Of a stretch of DNA of 32,363 bases, positions 31,784 through 32,363 are shown piece by piece. The notes beneath the pieces were generated by a model that ran no database searches, was not told the DNA's origin, and saw only the letters and a program-made list of their open reading frames with translations. The stretch comes from Lachnospiraceae bacterium. Its GTDB lineage: Bacteria > Bacillota > Clostridia > Lachnospirales > Lachnospiraceae. Made by a program: the position numbers and the translations under genes. Positions within the stretch are counted from its first letter, which is position 1; each line of letters starts with the position of its first letter. Location: contig JAFXFO010000035.1 in assembly GCA_017520425.1 (NCBI GenBank), positions 1 to 32,363 of the forward strand, given 5' to 3'.

Positions 31784-32363
31784 TCATCATCGGTTGTCCC
31801 GGCGGAGGGAAAAGCACCTTTGCCCGGGAATTACATAAGCGGACCGAGCTTCCGCTACACCATTTGGATATGATGTATTGGAACCCGGACCGGACGAAAG
31901 TGCCCCGGGAGATTTTTCAGGAAAGACTGGAAGATGCATTAGGTCAGGAGCGTTGGATTATCGACGGGAACTATAACCGAACCATGGAAATGCGTATGCA
32001 GGTCTGCGATACGGTGTTCTTCTTGGATTATCCGGTGGAGGTGTGTCTGGAAGGAGCCCATGCCAGAAAAGGAACTACGCGAACAGACATGCCTTGGGTA
32101 GAGGGGAAAGATGAAGAAGTAGAGGCGGAGTTTTTGGAGTTTATCAGAAGCTTCCGTGAGGAAAGCAGGCCACATATTTTAGAGCTTTTGGAAAAATATG
32201 CGGACAAGAAAATTTATGTATTTAGAAGCCGCGAAGAGGCTAATCGATTTTTGGAAGGATTTCATATGATTCGTGAAGTAGAAGAAAAGGATTTGGAAGA
32301 ATGTGTAGAATTGATTCGGAGTAGCTTTGGTACTGTGGCCAAGCAGTTTGGCTTTACGGAGGA
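31771..32363 (+). CDS. P-loop kinase fused to GNAT (3' truncated by window end)
   Basis: The frame is open to the window end. Residues 1-165 form a FlaR/topology-modulation-like P-loop kinase with GCPGGGKST (8-16), HHLDMMYWNPD and IIDGNY. Residue 166 is Met in the sequence FHMIREVEEKDLEECVELI, a typical GNAT N-terminus. GGAAGGA ends seven bases before this ATG (32266), an internal start candidate. The gene overlaps the kinase-like gene by 13 bases. Whether the GNAT is complete cannot be seen. Confidence 0.82.
   Translation, partial: MQKVIIIGCPGGGKSTFARELHKRTELPLHHLDMMYWNPDRTKVPREIFQERLEDALGQERWIIDGNYNRTMEMRMQVCDTVFFLDYPVEVCLEGAHARKGTTRTDMPWVEGKDEEVEAEFLEFIRSFREESRPHILELLEKYADKKIYVFRSREEANRFLEGFHMIREVEEKDLEECVELIRSSFGTVAKQFGFTE

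Noticed and set aside
278-32363. Chromosomal integron cassette array
   Set aside because: Gene content and co-orientation resemble integron cassettes, but most genes are separated by only a few bases or overlap, with no attC-like RYYYAAC/GTTRRRY sites after each gene and no integrase.

Overview
This 32.4 kb window looks like an accessory gene-accumulation region from a low-to-moderate GC Firmicute, probably a Clostridia/Lachnospiraceae member. That placement is an inference from strong AGGAGG-type ribosome binding sites, codon and base composition, and protein flavour; no marker gene confirms it. All 40 protein-coding genes I call lie on the + strand, most separated by 0-50 bp or overlapping by a few bases. 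There are no rRNAs, tRNAs, transposases, integrases or CRISPR arrays.

Gene content is strikingly monotonous: small, apparently cytosolic, stand-alone enzymes that modify or cleave small molecules, nucleotides or RNA ends. I count 19 GNAT acetyltransferase domains (two in fusions, one cut by the window end), four class I SAM methyltransferases, four HAD phosphatases, two Nudix hydrolases, an APH-type phosphotransferase, a Hanks-type kinase-like protein, two P-loop kinases, a GrpB-type and an adenylyltransferase-type nucleotidyltransferase, a PARG-type macro-domain glycohydrolase, a 2H phosphoesterase, a CHAP protein, a histidine phosphatase, a metallophosphoesterase, an S51 peptidase, an alpha/beta esterase, a class C beta-lactamase-like hydrolase and an ABM monooxygenase. 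The rest are small zinc-ribbon, membrane or unrecognised proteins.

Layout: 1-256 is a 74-bp tandem hairpin repeat. 278-7811 is a gene run opening with a Nudix/PARG/2H-phosphoesterase trio. 7812-8348 is a five-hairpin array in AT-rich DNA. 8349-11060 holds zinc-ribbon proteins, phosphatases and GNATs. 11061-11376 is a four-hairpin array. 11377-16860 holds a kinase, methyltransferases, GNATs and a peptidase. 16861-17061 and 19021-19341 are two diverged copies of one hairpin element flanking a three-gene GNAT block as direct repeats. 19342-30023 is the longest uninterrupted run. 30024-30323 is a degenerate hairpin array. 30324 to the end holds a GNAT, a kinase-like protein and a P-loop kinase fused to a GNAT.

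The most unusual signal is in the non-coding gaps. Every gap longer than 200 bp carries interrupted palindromes about 35-43 nt long with 7-10 bp arms. All arms within one array use the same word, but the word differs between arrays (CCCAAAA, GACAGATA, TTGGGCAT, TTGGACAT, AGTATCT). Two arrays with different words share almost the same four-hairpin spacing. These arrays divide the 32 kb into blocks and may act as regulatory elements or recombination sites of an integrase-free gene-accumulation region. A second theme is gene fusion in progress: three fused ORFs keep a Shine-Dalgarno and ATG at the domain junction.
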